A stretch of 50,885 nucleotides of DNA, from contig NZ_JARXWG010000027.1 of assembly GCF_029893105.1 (NCBI RefSeq), positions 1-50,885 on the forward strand, written 5' to 3'. The position numbers and the translations under genes were made by a program. The number at the start of each line of letters is the position of its first letter. Within the stretch, counting starts at the first letter, position 1. The DNA comes from Parabacteroides sp. PF5-9 (GTDB lineage: Bacteria > Bacteroidota > Bacteroidia > Bacteroidales > Tannerellaceae). The notes under the pieces are model-generated. The model saw only the letters and a list, made by a program, of their open reading frames with translations, was not told the origin of the DNA and ran no database searches. Below, one piece after another: positions 9,286-18,195 of this stretch.

Positions 9286-10196
9286 GGCATTTTATACAAC
9301 TTACGCAATGACACTGTCGTTTCCGTCGGAAAATCATGAGGAATAGCCTGGGTTACTTTTCCTGTAGCCGCCCATTCAGCACCTCTTAACAATAACACTT
9401 GAAAACCGGTGCATTGCATCGCCAGGCAATCCTCGACTGTCGGCCCCGCATGTCCTAACATCAGATGAAAAATACGTGCTTTCCCATAATCAACAGTAAA
9501 GACCAACGGTTCTTCACGTCCGGAACCGCCGGTTTCTTTATCCGAATAGGCTGTATACAAGAGTGAGCCAATATTACCCGGACCACGCATCCGATCATAC
9601 AATTCATCTGTCGCATGCCGCCACTTCAATGGCAATCCTTGAATCACCGGATGATTGGCTTCACGGCTATTCATTACATACTCATGCTGGCGTCCGTGTG
9701 ATCCACCGACTCCCGGTGTATGATCTTTCACAAGCCGACCGTCTTGCCAATAAACATAAGGACCAGCCTTCTCATTACGTCCTTCCCAACCGCCCAGTGC
9801 ACATATTTCATTGAATTCCTTCCAGTTAACAAACGCATTATCCGCCGCATGATAAATAACTAACCCTCCTCCATTATTGATATACTCAAGAAAACGGCGA
9901 TTTGTCTCTTCCGGCCAGGCATCTCCATTATAGTCTAAAACGACCAAATCATAAGGAGTAAAATCGACTATAAAATTTGACATATCACTCCCCTTCTCCG
10001 GAGAGACCGAAAACGTAACGGTGAATAGGTCGGAATTTTCCAAAATCTGCTGGATGACTAAATGGCTAACTTGCCAATTATGGTTGTTTTGTCCTGTAAT
10101 TAGGAGCGTTTTGATGGGTTTCTGTGAAAACAGGTTTCCAGCCGCAAACAATACGGTCAATAGGAAAAAAAATTTACATACGGTGTGTTTTTTCAT
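9282..10196 (-). CDS. Secreted ThuA-domain protein (paralogue of 27188-28105)
   Basis: About 304 residues from the preferred start MKKHTV (a frame nine bases longer exists). An N-terminal signal peptide ends near LFSQ. The rest is a ThuA-like class I glutamine-amidotransferase fold: the flavodoxin-like start KTLLITGQNNHNW, a GGGLVIYHAAD turn where true amidotransferases carry cysteine, a NHPVIQGLP...TDELY block, and HLMLGHAG. The family is named after rhizobial trehalose utilisation; its reaction is unsettled. It closely matches the ThuA protein next to GH18, including the C-terminal LLRGAEWAATG segment. It stands alone here, convergent with recQ. Likely periplasmic; function unknown. Confidence 0.85.
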   Translation of the reverse strand: MKKHTVCKFFFLLTVLFAAGNLFSQKPIKTLLITGQNNHNWQVSHLVIQQILENSDLFTVTFSVSPEKGSDMSNFIVDFTPYDLVVLDYNGDAWPEETNRRFLEYINNGGGLVIYHAADNAFVNWKEFNEICALGGWEGRNEKAGPYVYWQDGRLVKDHTPGVGGSHGRQHEYVMNSREANHPVIQGLPLKWRHATDELYDRMRGPGNIGSLLYTAYSDKETGGSGREEPLVFTVDYGKARIFHLMLGHAGPTVEDCLAMQCTGFQVLLLRGAEWAATGKVTQAIPHDFPTETTVSLRKLYKMP

Positions 10197-10222
10197 GATA
10201 TACATTCGTTTAATTATACAGA

Positions 10223-10230
10223 CAAATGTA
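10223..10230 (-). promoter_or_regulatory. Putative -7 promoter box for the ThuA gene
   Basis: On the minus strand the sequence is TACATTTG, a full match to TAnnTTTG, 26 bases upstream of the preferred ATG at 10196. It shares a short divergent intergenic region with the box at 10251. No clear -33 element was seen. Confidence 0.45.
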
Positions 10231-10250
10231 ATAATTCCCTGTGAATTATA

Positions 10251-10258
10251 TATTTTTG
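10251..10258 (+). promoter_or_regulatory. Putative -7 promoter box for the gene at 10284
   Basis: TATTTTTG matches TAnnTTTG and lies 25 bases before the ATG at 10284. With the minus-strand box at 10223-10230 it makes a compact divergent promoter pair. Confidence 0.4.
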
Positions 10259-10283
10259 CACTGAAAAAGAAATATAAACTGAT

Positions 10284-11141
10284 ATGATTTTACTGCGCCG
10301 TTGTGCATTGCTCCTTTGTTATTCAATTCTTTTTAGCTTTACGTTATCTGCCGATTGGAGAGATAAAACCGAACTGTTAATCTACTCTCCACGCTATTTC
10401 GGACCAAATGCCTTTCCTATTCCGGAACTCCGTTCAGGCCTGGTCGGTTCACGCTTTGAAGCGGAAGTCAGGGGGGAATATCACTACTATTCCGGCGATA
10501 AGACCAAGGATCTATACGGCCGTCTCTTTTTGCCCATCGTGCGTGGACGTGCCGCAATAGAAGTGAGTTTCGTATACAAAGAGGACTACAAAATGACTCC
10601 AGAAACACGCGATGAACGCAATGCTGTCGACGTGACCAGCCCCATCTCATACAATGGAGACATCGTTGTATCCGGACTTTTTCAACTATTAAAGAGCGAA
10701 AAATGGGTGGATGCCATGTTCAGTTTTAATCTTAAAACGGCGAGTGGCGGACGTTTATGCGACGCTCGTTTTACCGATGCTGCGGCCTATTGGTTTGATC
10801 TGACATTAGGTAAAAACCTATATCAGTCTACCAATCAGCAATTCACGTTGCGAATGCAAGGACTCGTCGGGTTTTATTGCTGGATGACCAATGATATGGT
10901 TCACAGACAAAATGATGCGATCTCTTATGGGATCGGATTGACCGGTATATATCGTCATTTCACGCTTACAAGCGATCTTTCGGGTTTCCATGGATATGAG
11001 AAAAACGGAGACCGACCGATGACTCTGCGCAATCATTTATCGTATGAAATCAAGAAAAATATCATTTCCTTTCGGTACAATCACGGAATGAAAGACCGAT
11101 TATATGACACCTATTCATTAGCCTATATCCGATGTTTCTAA
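10284..11141 (+). CDS. Predicted outer-membrane beta-barrel protein, unknown function
   Basis: A 285-residue protein I do not recognise by family. An N-terminal signal peptide (about residues 1-23, ending near TLSA) is followed by alternating polar/aromatic stretches typical of beta strands, for example EAEVRGEYHYYSGD, AAIEVSFVYKEDY and FTLRMQGLVGFYCW. It ends in YIRCF, with the terminal phenylalanine expected for Bam-recognised barrels. The frame overlaps the long form of the next gene by ten bases, and the preferred cyclophilin start lies six bases after its stop. Co-transcription with the cyclophilin fits a periplasmic or outer-membrane setting. Function unknown. Confidence 0.75.
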   Translation: MILLRRCALLLCYSILFSFTLSADWRDKTELLIYSPRYFGPNAFPIPELRSGLVGSRFEAEVRGEYHYYSGDKTKDLYGRLFLPIVRGRAAIEVSFVYKEDYKMTPETRDERNAVDVTSPISYNGDIVVSGLFQLLKSEKWVDAMFSFNLKTASGGRLCDARFTDAAAYWFDLTLGKNLYQSTNQQFTLRMQGLVGFYCWMTNDMVHRQNDAISYGIGLTGIYRHFTLTSDLSGFHGYEKNGDRPMTLRNHLSYEIKKNIISFRYNHGMKDRLYDTYSLAYIRCF

Positions 11142-11146
11142 TCAAT

Positions 11147-11956
11147 ATGAGAAAAGAATTTTTACTTTCAATAGCCTGTATAACAGTTTCTTTTTCAGCA
11201 AATTTGTTCGCTCAGGAAAAACAAGTCACCATTGAAACAAGCGTTGGAACCATGAACGGGATACTCTACGATGACGTGCCCAATCATGTTCGAGCCTTCA
11301 CCCAAAGAGCAACCAAAGGCGATTTCAACAACACATTGTTTACCCGTGTCATTCAAGAGTTTATGATACAAGGAGGAGCGCCCGATTCAAAAAATGCACC
11401 GGCCGGAGCGCGTATCGGTTTCGGTGACAGAAATGCAGAAATACTGCCGGAGATGCAACCCAACCATTTTCATAAAAAAGGAGTAATCGCTGCTCCACGA
11501 CAAAACGATGATATAAATCCACAGAAAAAATCAGACACCTCACAGTTTTTCATTGTCCAGGGAAAGGTGTATCGCCCCGGAGAACTCGATACATTGCAAC
11601 TTATCGCCAATGTTCCGATACGCCGTAAAGCGATGAACGAATTCTATCATCCGTACAAACAAGAGATGGATTCGTTAAAAGAGGCTGATCCTGTGGCATA
11701 TAACAACTGGGCTAAAGAGGTGAATATGAAGGTGGATTCGGTACTTCGTGCGACTCCTGGCCACCTGATTTTTAGTGAAGAACAAAAAGAGGCCTATACC
11801 ACAATCGGAGGAAGTCATCACCTGGATGGGGAATATACCATTTTTGGAGAGATTACCGAAGGATTAGAAATCATTGATCTGATTGCTAATCAGCCTAAAG
11901 ATGCCTACAACCGCCCTAAGAAAGATATTAAAATTATCCGTATCACCGTTAAATAA
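11147..11956 (+). CDS. Secreted cyclophilin-type peptidyl-prolyl isomerase
   Basis: About 269 residues from the preferred start MRKEFLL, chosen because a normal signal peptide (ending near LFAQ) begins there. The cyclophilin core is recognisable: VTIETSVGTMNGILYDD, NTLFTRVIQEFMIQGGAP, SDTSQFFIVQG and YTIFGEITEGLEIIDLI. An insertion of about 80 residues rich in charged amino acids (YRPGELD through LIFSEEQKEAY) separates the active-site half from the final strand. It probably catalyses proline isomerisation in the periplasm. It directly follows the barrel-like protein gene, which suggests a role in envelope protein folding, though that is inference. Confidence 0.9.
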   Translation: MRKEFLLSIACITVSFSANLFAQEKQVTIETSVGTMNGILYDDVPNHVRAFTQRATKGDFNNTLFTRVIQEFMIQGGAPDSKNAPAGARIGFGDRNAEILPEMQPNHFHKKGVIAAPRQNDDINPQKKSDTSQFFIVQGKVYRPGELDTLQLIANVPIRRKAMNEFYHPYKQEMDSLKEADPVAYNNWAKEVNMKVDSVLRATPGHLIFSEEQKEAYTTIGGSHHLDGEYTIFGEITEGLEIIDLIANQPKDAYNRPKKDIKIIRITVK

Positions 11957-12558
11957 CCAATTGCCTTAACATTCTTTTATAAAACAATCAATCTAATTGA
12001 TTATCAATAAAAAAGACAAACAACACACTCTCGGCAATGCAAGAAAAGATCCATATCACCGGGTGAAAACCCTTGATACTTAACTTTATTTCACAAAAAT
12101 GCAACATCTTCCCTTAAATCTAAACAAAGATCATTCAAATCAGCAAAAGAGTAGAGTCGGTAATAAATAATCCACAAATGAGTGATCCATCCTTCATTCC
12201 TCTCATTGTTATTTGATCATTATCTACACAGGAATAATAATTCGCATCATCCGGCTCCGATAAAAATAGAAACTCAAAAGAAAAATCACATCGACAGGTT
12301 TAGTAGAAAACAACTCTTTTTCTATGCATAACCCCTTCCCGCCGAACAAAAAGAGAACAAACGGGATTTACAATTGTAATTCTATCCCGGCAAAGGAGGT
12401 TAATTATAGAAGAATTCATATAAACAGACAGTTTCAGCCCATAAAAGGTCAAATCAAGAAGAGTTCAAAAGGTATTATCCTCAACTCTATATGCTGCATC
12501 CAAACAATATTTCAGCACTTTCTATTACAGTTTCCCGAAACATCCGGAACACTTTTTT
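11957..12558. other. Intergenic region before the palindrome array
   Basis: This stretch between convergent genes contains no convincing gene. A 79-codon plus-strand frame (12324-12563) has no start context, no signal and a composition unlike real proteins, and it runs into the array. I see no terminator with a T-run directly after the cyclophilin stop. Confidence 0.5.
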
Positions 12559-12642
12559 GTTAGAGGTACGTCTAAAATAATTTAGAGGTAGGTGTAAATC
12601 GATTTAGAGGTACGTCTAAATTCGTTTAGACGTACCTCTAAC
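12559..12642. repeat. 22-bp-period palindromic array, copy 1
   Basis: Four 16-bp near-palindromes start at 12560, 12582, 12604 and 12626, an exact 22-bp period. Units 1 and 3 are TTAGAGGTACGTCTAA, unit 2 is a variant (TTAGAGGTAGGTGTAA), and unit 4 is the inverted copy. Units 3 and 4 make a perfect 17-bp stem with a TTCG loop (12604-12641). Unit 1 with its T6G flank (12553-12576) is a perfect 24-bp inverted repeat of unit 4 with its flank (12625-12648). A degenerate inverted unit continues in phase at 12648-12663. The core is about 94% identical to the array at 44576-44659 (5 differences in 84). It lies between convergent genes. Confidence 0.9.
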
Positions 12643-12775
12643 AAAAAACAGACCTACCTCTGCCCAAAATATACCTCAATCAAAAACAGAAAAAGAACGA
12701 GGAGATTTACTTTTTTATTGCAAACCCTGTTAAATACTGACAAGTTACAAATGCAAACAAGCTTTTTATAAGGGA

Positions 12776-14353
12776 CTATAATTTTTCGGCAAGATTTTCT
12801 GCACACCGCTCCCCATCAATGGAGGCAGAGATAATTCCACCCGCATAACCGGCTCCTTCGCCACATGGAAACAGTCCTTTCAAAGTGACATGCTGAAGTG
12901 AATCGTGATTACGTAAAATTCTGACAGGCGAAGAAGTGCGCGTTTCCATACCGATCAATAGGGCATCTTTTGTCAAAAAGCCTTTTGAGATTTTTCCAAA
13001 ATGACAGAAACTTTCCCGCAATTTCGTTGAAATTTGAGCAGGAAGCCAAAAATGGATCGGAGAGGCTAAGAGACCCGGTGAGTAGGAAGATTTTGGTAAA
13101 TCAAAAGAATTCCGTCCTTCTACGAAGTCGGTCATCCGCTGAGCAGGTGCTGTTTGCTTCATTCCGCCATTGATCCAGCACAGCTCCTCTAATTTCTCCT
13201 GTAACATCATCATTTTCAATGGGTAATCATCATTTGTTTCCAATTGTAACTCTGCCGAAAACAGCCCGAAATCCTCCGGACGTACCTCGACAACCATTCC
13301 TGAATTGGCCCATTGAGAACCTCTGTTAGAGGGGGACATTCCATTGACAACAACCTGCTTCGGACCACTTGCCGCCGGAACCACAAAACCGCCCGGACAC
13401 ATACAGAAGGAGTAGACTCCCCGGCCGCCGGATTGGTTTACAAAACTATACTCTGCAGCCGGAAGATAGTCGCCCCGGCCTTCTCTGCGATGATACTGAA
13501 TCTGGTCGATCAACTGCTGAGGATGCTCCAAACGCACGCCCATAGCGAGTCCTTTGGCTTCTATAGAAATCCGGGAATCATACAAATACCGATAAACATC
13601 ACGCGCCGAATGACCGGTTGCTAAAATAACTGGACCTTGAAAAAGCTGTCCTGTATTTGTTTGAATACCAACCACCTCATTGTTCCGGATTACCAAGGCG
13701 TCCATACGTGTCTGAAAGTGGACCTCTCCCCCACACGCCTTAATCTTTTCCCGCATATTTTCAATAACCCGTGGTAGTTTGTCTGTGCCGATATGCGGAT
13801 GGGCATCATACAAGATCGACTCATCGGCTCCGAACTGGCAGAAGATATTCAAAATACGTTCTACCGAGCCGCGCTTTTTACTGCGGGTATATAATTTCCC
13901 ATCCGAGTAAGCCCCCGCTCCCCCCTCGCCAAAGCTATAATTCGATTCAGGATCTACCGTTTGCTCACGGCTAATCCGGGCAATATCTTTCCGGCGTTCC
14001 CGCACATCCTTTCCCCGCTCGATAACAACCGGACGTACCCCCAGTTCAATCAAACGAAGCGCAGCAAACAGACCGGCTGGTCCGGCGCCCACCACTACGG
14101 CTTGTTTTCCCTGACTTACATCCCGGTAAGCAATTTCCTGATAGGCTTTATCCTCCGGAGTTTCATCGACAAACAAACGCAGTTTCAGATTGACATAAAT
14201 CGTTCGTTGACGGGCATCTACAGATCGTTTTAGGATACGAACCGCATGAATTTCATCAGGCTTTATCCCCGTTTCATGAAAAATAACTTGTTTGATAGCC
14301 TGTTCGTTCGCAGCTTCTTCCGGAAGAATGCGTAATTGTATTTCTTTGATCAT
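12776..14353 (-). CDS. FAD-dependent dehydrogenase (COG2509-like)
   Basis: A 525-residue flavoprotein. An N-terminal module of about 80 residues (ILPEEAANEQAIKQVIF and the IHAVRILKRSVDAR segment) is typical of this uncharacterised family. A dinucleotide-binding motif GAGPAG follows at 89-94, then ERGKDVRERRKDI, FGEGGAGAYSDGKLYTRS and GHSARDVY. The C-terminal end with FPCGEGAGYAGGIISASIDG is the second FAD-contact motif. Substrate unknown; annotated elsewhere simply as FAD-dependent dehydrogenase. It begins six bases after the GT2 gene in the radA/radical SAM/GT2 run, so it is probably the last gene of that unit. Confidence 0.88.
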   Translation of the reverse strand: MIKEIQLRILPEEAANEQAIKQVIFHETGIKPDEIHAVRILKRSVDARQRTIYVNLKLRLFVDETPEDKAYQEIAYRDVSQGKQAVVVGAGPAGLFAALRLIELGVRPVVIERGKDVRERRKDIARISREQTVDPESNYSFGEGGAGAYSDGKLYTRSKKRGSVERILNIFCQFGADESILYDAHPHIGTDKLPRVIENMREKIKACGGEVHFQTRMDALVIRNNEVVGIQTNTGQLFQGPVILATGHSARDVYRYLYDSRISIEAKGLAMGVRLEHPQQLIDQIQYHRREGRGDYLPAAEYSFVNQSGGRGVYSFCMCPGGFVVPAASGPKQVVVNGMSPSNRGSQWANSGMVVEVRPEDFGLFSAELQLETNDDYPLKMMMLQEKLEELCWINGGMKQTAPAQRMTDFVEGRNSFDLPKSSYSPGLLASPIHFWLPAQISTKLRESFCHFGKISKGFLTKDALLIGMETRTSSPVRILRNHDSLQHVTLKGLFPCGEGAGYAGGIISASIDGERCAENLAEKL

Positions 14354-14359
14354 AATGTC

Positions 14360-15196
14360 TTAATTCGGATGTTTGAGTTGCTTTTTACAATGGGCATGTT
14401 TCCGGTAAAAATAAAACAGTGCCTTTATATGCCGCCAACTCATTTTCGAGAAGAGATGTTTATTGGTCATGCGTTGATACTCGTGGATAAAAGAGACCTG
14501 TGGCAAATAACAGACCTCCCAGCCAGCTTCATTTGCTCGCAGACAAAAATCGGCATCCTCCGGACCATAAAAGATTTGCTCGTCCAATAATCCGATAGCT
14601 GTAAAAACTTCTTTGCGAATAAACTGACAGGCTCCAATCAAGTATTCAACCGAAAAAGGCACTTTTCCGTCCATTTGAGCCAAATAAAACTGTTTCCGGC
14701 TAAGCTGATTCACTTTTTCCCAAAATGCGCTTAAAACGCCTTTATTTGGCAAAATACGACAAAATACGTTATAGAGTTTATACCGAAACCAAGGATACCT
14801 GCGGCAACTATGCTGCACTTCCCCTTCCGAATTCATCAGTTTACAACCGCAAACACCACAATGTGGATGTTCATGCATAAATAAAAATAGCGCAGATAAG
14901 GCCGCTTTGTTGATCACCGTATCGACATCCAAAAGCCAGATGTACTCTCCCCTTGCCTGTTTTATTCCTTGATTGCGGGCTTTTGCCACACCTAAATTCA
15001 CCTGATTTTGAAGCAGAATCAACGAATCCATTTTGTCCTGATACAAATGTATCAATTGAAGTGTAGCGTCTGTCGAGCCATTATCCACAATGATGATTTC
15101 ATAGTCGGATAGATCTACCGTACTGGCTATAACGGCCTCCAGGCAATTGCGCAGATAACGTTCGGAGTTCCATGTCAGAATAACAATGCTCAACAT
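14360..15196 (-). CDS. Family 2 glycosyltransferase
   Basis: A 278-residue GT-A fold inverting glycosyltransferase. The start MLSIVILTWNSERYLRNCLEA, the EIIIVDNGSTDATLQL nucleotide-binding segment, LLDVDT as the DxD metal site, and FYGPEDADFCLRANEAGW as the acceptor/catalytic-base region are all present. It resembles the rhamnosyltransferase-like cytosolic GT2 enzymes of surface polysaccharide synthesis. No membrane segment is obvious, although the C-terminal part (about 250-278) is rich in basic and aromatic residues. It follows the radical SAM gene by nine bases and precedes the FAD gene by six. Donor and acceptor sugars cannot be told from sequence. Confidence 0.9.
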   Translation of the reverse strand: MLSIVILTWNSERYLRNCLEAVIASTVDLSDYEIIIVDNGSTDATLQLIHLYQDKMDSLILLQNQVNLGVAKARNQGIKQARGEYIWLLDVDTVINKAALSALFLFMHEHPHCGVCGCKLMNSEGEVQHSCRRYPWFRYKLYNVFCRILPNKGVLSAFWEKVNQLSRKQFYLAQMDGKVPFSVEYLIGACQFIRKEVFTAIGLLDEQIFYGPEDADFCLRANEAGWEVCYLPQVSFIHEYQRMTNKHLFSKMSWRHIKALFYFYRKHAHCKKQLKHPN

Positions 15197-15205
15197 ATGT
15201 TCAGA

Positions 15206-16651
15206 CTATCCAAATAATTTTATTTTCATAGCTTTTAAGGCTATTTTAAAATCGTTGTACGAAGAGAATTTCCGGATATTCTTCCAGATAAAAGAGGGCG
15301 ACAAAAAGAATTTGATATTATTCCAGAATAAGAGTCTCTCCATCTGGGCAGCAGTCAGATTCGGATAATTCAAAATAGAATGCCGCTGCACATCCGTTGG
15401 GGTGTACTCCCCTCCTTCAATCCATCCGTTTTGCTTGGCCATGGTATAAAATTCAGTTGCAGGAAAAGGTGATACAATGTTAAACATCACTTGATCGACT
15501 TTCAACTTTTTGGCTTTCCGCAACGTATCCTTAATGGTCTCCGTCGTCTCAATCGGGCTGGTTCCGATCAGTATATTCAGTTTTACAGGCACTTTATATT
15601 TCTTCAATAAAGCGATAGCAGTATAGATCTGCTCTTCCTTAAACCCTTTCTTGATGTATGCAAGGATCTCATCATTAAACGATTCAACCCCCAGATCAAC
15701 ATACCGGCAATCATACATCTGCAATAAAAGAGCGATCTCCTCATCGATGGCATCAACTCGTGCCTGACATCCCCAGACAATACCATGTTTCTTCAAGGCT
15801 TCCCCGATAATCTTCAGTCGTTTTTTGTTTACGATAAAATTATCGTCCATAAAACCGATTGCCTTGTATCCTTTTTGAGCCAACGCTTCGATTTCCTGCA
15901 CGACATTTTCCGGAGAACGAAAGCCTATCGGTGGTTTTTTATCTGCATTCTCACGTTTATACTCGATTTCACGGGCAAAAGTCAATGAACTCGGCACGCA
16001 ATAGATACACTTAAACGGACAATTGCGTGATGAAACTACGGCCATATACGGCGAAACCTTTAGTTTCGGATTGGAAAAAGTATATTTTTCAATGAAATGG
16101 ATAGCCGGAAAAGGCAGTTCATCCAGATTCTTGATCAGTGGACGCGTCGGATTGTGTATCACCCGGCGACCCACTTCATCATAATATGAAATGCCCCGAA
16201 CCGATCTCCATTCCTCTCCGGAAAAGATATTTGCGATTAGTTCCCGGATCGTATCTTCCGGTTCGCCTCTTACCACCACCGCCTTGGGATGAATCAAAAA
16301 CTCTTTTGTGAAATATGTGCTTCCCGGTCCAAGGAAAAGACACCAGGCGTCAGGACGGTGATCATGAATAAAGGCCTGTACCTGCATATCGGTCGGAACC
16401 GACAGATTCACCGACCAAAAACAATAACAGTCGCTGTCATCTTGCCGCAAAAAATCCAAACAATGTTCCTGAGATAATTGGTCCAATACAAAGTTTTTAT
16501 ACACCACCTCGTATCCTGCATTTTCCAAGACCGCAGCAACGGTCAATTCGTATATATTAGGCATATCGTAAACGACACGCGTACATCCTGCCGTTCGTTC
16601 GGCCGGTTTAAGTCCGTCGAATGAAGGGGGAGTGATAAATGTTATTTTCAT
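15206..16651 (-). CDS. B12-binding-domain radical SAM protein
   Basis: A 481-residue radical S-adenosylmethionine protein. An N-terminal cobalamin-binding-like Rossmann region covers about 1-140. The iron-sulphur cluster motif CxxxCxxC is at C211, C215 and C218 (NCPFKCIYC). The radical SAM barrel runs to about 400, with GFMDDNF, VDLGVESFNDEIL and KLNILIGTSPIET typical of the Elp3/MiaB-like SPASM-less group. No DxHxxG cobalamin ligand motif is visible, as in many members of this class. The reaction is unknown. Position between radA and a GT2 gene is conserved in related genomes as far as I recall, but that is not a functional clue by itself. Confidence 0.88.
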   Translation of the reverse strand: MKITFITPPSFDGLKPAERTAGCTRVVYDMPNIYELTVAAVLENAGYEVVYKNFVLDQLSQEHCLDFLRQDDSDCYCFWSVNLSVPTDMQVQAFIHDHRPDAWCLFLGPGSTYFTKEFLIHPKAVVVRGEPEDTIRELIANIFSGEEWRSVRGISYYDEVGRRVIHNPTRPLIKNLDELPFPAIHFIEKYTFSNPKLKVSPYMAVVSSRNCPFKCIYCVPSSLTFAREIEYKRENADKKPPIGFRSPENVVQEIEALAQKGYKAIGFMDDNFIVNKKRLKIIGEALKKHGIVWGCQARVDAIDEEIALLLQMYDCRYVDLGVESFNDEILAYIKKGFKEEQIYTAIALLKKYKVPVKLNILIGTSPIETTETIKDTLRKAKKLKVDQVMFNIVSPFPATEFYTMAKQNGWIEGGEYTPTDVQRHSILNYPNLTAAQMERLLFWNNIKFFLSPSFIWKNIRKFSSYNDFKIALKAMKIKLFG

Positions 16652-16748
16652 ATTTTCGTCTGCTTACTTATACATAAAACTGAAAGCACTGTTATTTATT
16701 GCATAATCCACAGGGGATATAAACAATGTCGCAATACAGTCCTCAATT

Positions 16749-18119
16749 TCAACTAAATAATAAACGGAAAGCTTCTTCTACTTTTCTTACTTGTACAACC
16801 TGGATCTGATAACCTTGCGTATCAACTCCTTTCAGGTTATTATAAGGTATGATTATCCGGGTAAAACCCAATTTTTGGGCTTCCAGGATTCGTTGTTCTA
16901 TGCGGTTAACCGGACGAATTTCACCCGAAAGGCCGACTTCACCGGCCATACAAGTACCCGGTTCTATACTGATATCCAAGCTGGAAGAAAGAATCGCACT
17001 GATCACAGCCAAGTCGATAGCCGGATCGTTCACTTTCAAACCTCCTGCAATATTGAGGAATACATCTTTCTGACCCAGTTTAAATCCGGCACGCTTCTCC
17101 AATACAGCCAATAACATATTCATGCGACGAAGATCAAAACCTGTAGCACTCCGCTGCGGGGTACCATAAACAGCCGAACTGACTAAGGATTGTGTTTCGA
17201 TCAAAAACGGACGAACCCCCTCTATAGTAGCGGCAATAGCAACCCCGCTCAACCCTTCATGATTCTGAGTCAATAGGAGCTCCGACGGATTATTCACTTC
17301 ACGCAGTCCATTTTGTCGCATTTCATAAATACCCAATTCAGCGGTACTTCCGAATCTATTCTTAACACTTCTTAAGATACGGTACATATAATGTTGATCT
17401 CCTTCAAACTGAAGAACCGTATCTACGATATGCTCCAACACTTTCGGGCCGGCTATACTTCCTTCTTTATTGATATGACCGATTAAAAGCACAGGGATAC
17501 CCGTTTCTTTAGCATATTTTAAGATTGTTGCACTACATTCGCGTACCTGAGAGATACTGCCCGGGGAAGATTCGATCGATTCGGTATAAATCGTTTGAAT
17601 AGAGTCAACAATCATCAAAGAGGGCTGTACATTTTGTGCATGCGCAAAGATATGCTCCAAGTTTGTCTCACATAAAATATAACAATCCGGATTATCGTGT
17701 GTCAAACGATCAGCACGCAGTTTCAACTGTCGACTACTCTCCTCGCCCGACACATACAAAGAACGTAACCCTTTCAACCCAAGTACGGTTTGCAAAACCA
17801 AAGTCGATTTCCCAATACCCGGTTCACCTCCGATCAAAACCAGAGATCCTTTGACCAATCCTCCACCCAATACACGATTCAATTCCGCGTCATTCAAATC
17901 GATACGCGACTCTTCCGTGGTGGTGATCTCCTTCAACAATTGTGGTCGAACCTTATCCTTATCGGATAAACCGGGGATAGGACGTTTAGCTGATCGCTCT
18001 TTAGCGATCAACTCTTCAACATAGGTATTCCATTCCCCACAACCGGGGCATTTACCTACCCATTTCGGAGAATCTGCTCCACAATTGGAGCAAACATATA
18101 CAGTTTTTGTTTTAGCCAT
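16749..18119 (-). CDS. radA: DNA repair protein RadA
   Basis: A RecA-like ATPase with Lon-like C-terminal domain that promotes branch migration in homologous recombination. At 456 residues it has normal length. The N-terminal zinc finger has cysteines 10, 13, 24 and 27. Walker A is GGEPGIGKST (97-106), the RadA-specific KNRFG motif is at 253-257, and the C-terminal Lon-protease-like domain (about 285-456) lacks proteolytic residues. First gene of the minus-strand run to 12776, although a 97-base gap precedes the radical SAM gene. It is divergent from the regulator at 18196, with 76 bases between the start codons. Confidence 0.97.
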   Translation of the reverse strand: MAKTKTVYVCSNCGADSPKWVGKCPGCGEWNTYVEELIAKERSAKRPIPGLSDKDKVRPQLLKEITTTEESRIDLNDAELNRVLGGGLVKGSLVLIGGEPGIGKSTLVLQTVLGLKGLRSLYVSGEESSRQLKLRADRLTHDNPDCYILCETNLEHIFAHAQNVQPSLMIVDSIQTIYTESIESSPGSISQVRECSATILKYAKETGIPVLLIGHINKEGSIAGPKVLEHIVDTVLQFEGDQHYMYRILRSVKNRFGSTAELGIYEMRQNGLREVNNPSELLLTQNHEGLSGVAIAATIEGVRPFLIETQSLVSSAVYGTPQRSATGFDLRRMNMLLAVLEKRAGFKLGQKDVFLNIAGGLKVNDPAIDLAVISAILSSSLDISIEPGTCMAGEVGLSGEIRPVNRIEQRILEAQKLGFTRIIIPYNNLKGVDTQGYQIQVVQVRKVEEAFRLLFS

Positions 18120-18166
18120 TCGCCTTGTAATTTGCTGTAAAGGTACAAAAACTCATCTTTTTTCAT

Positions 18167-18174
18167 TATGTTTG
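18167..18174 (+). promoter_or_regulatory. Putative -7 promoter box for the hybrid regulator
   Basis: TATGTTTG matches TAnnTTTG and lies 22 bases upstream of the ATG at 18196. It supports that start over an in-frame ATG at 18085, which lies inside radA and upstream of this box. No clear -33 element. Confidence 0.45.
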
Positions 18175-18195
18175 CCTTATTATAACACTGCTTAT

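Noticed and set aside
12324-12563. 79-codon plus-strand open frame before the first array
   Set aside because: Composition is random-like, there is no plausible start context or family signal, and its end lies in the repeat array.
12559-12663. CRISPR array
   Set aside because: Spacers are only six bases, units are palindromic and include an inverted copy, and no cas genes are present; the same holds for the arrays at 22176 and 44576.
18085-18195. Upstream in-frame start of the hybrid regulator
   Set aside because: It would overlap radA, lies before the TATGTTTG box, and the extra residues do not extend a signal peptide; the ATG at 18196 gives a normal one.
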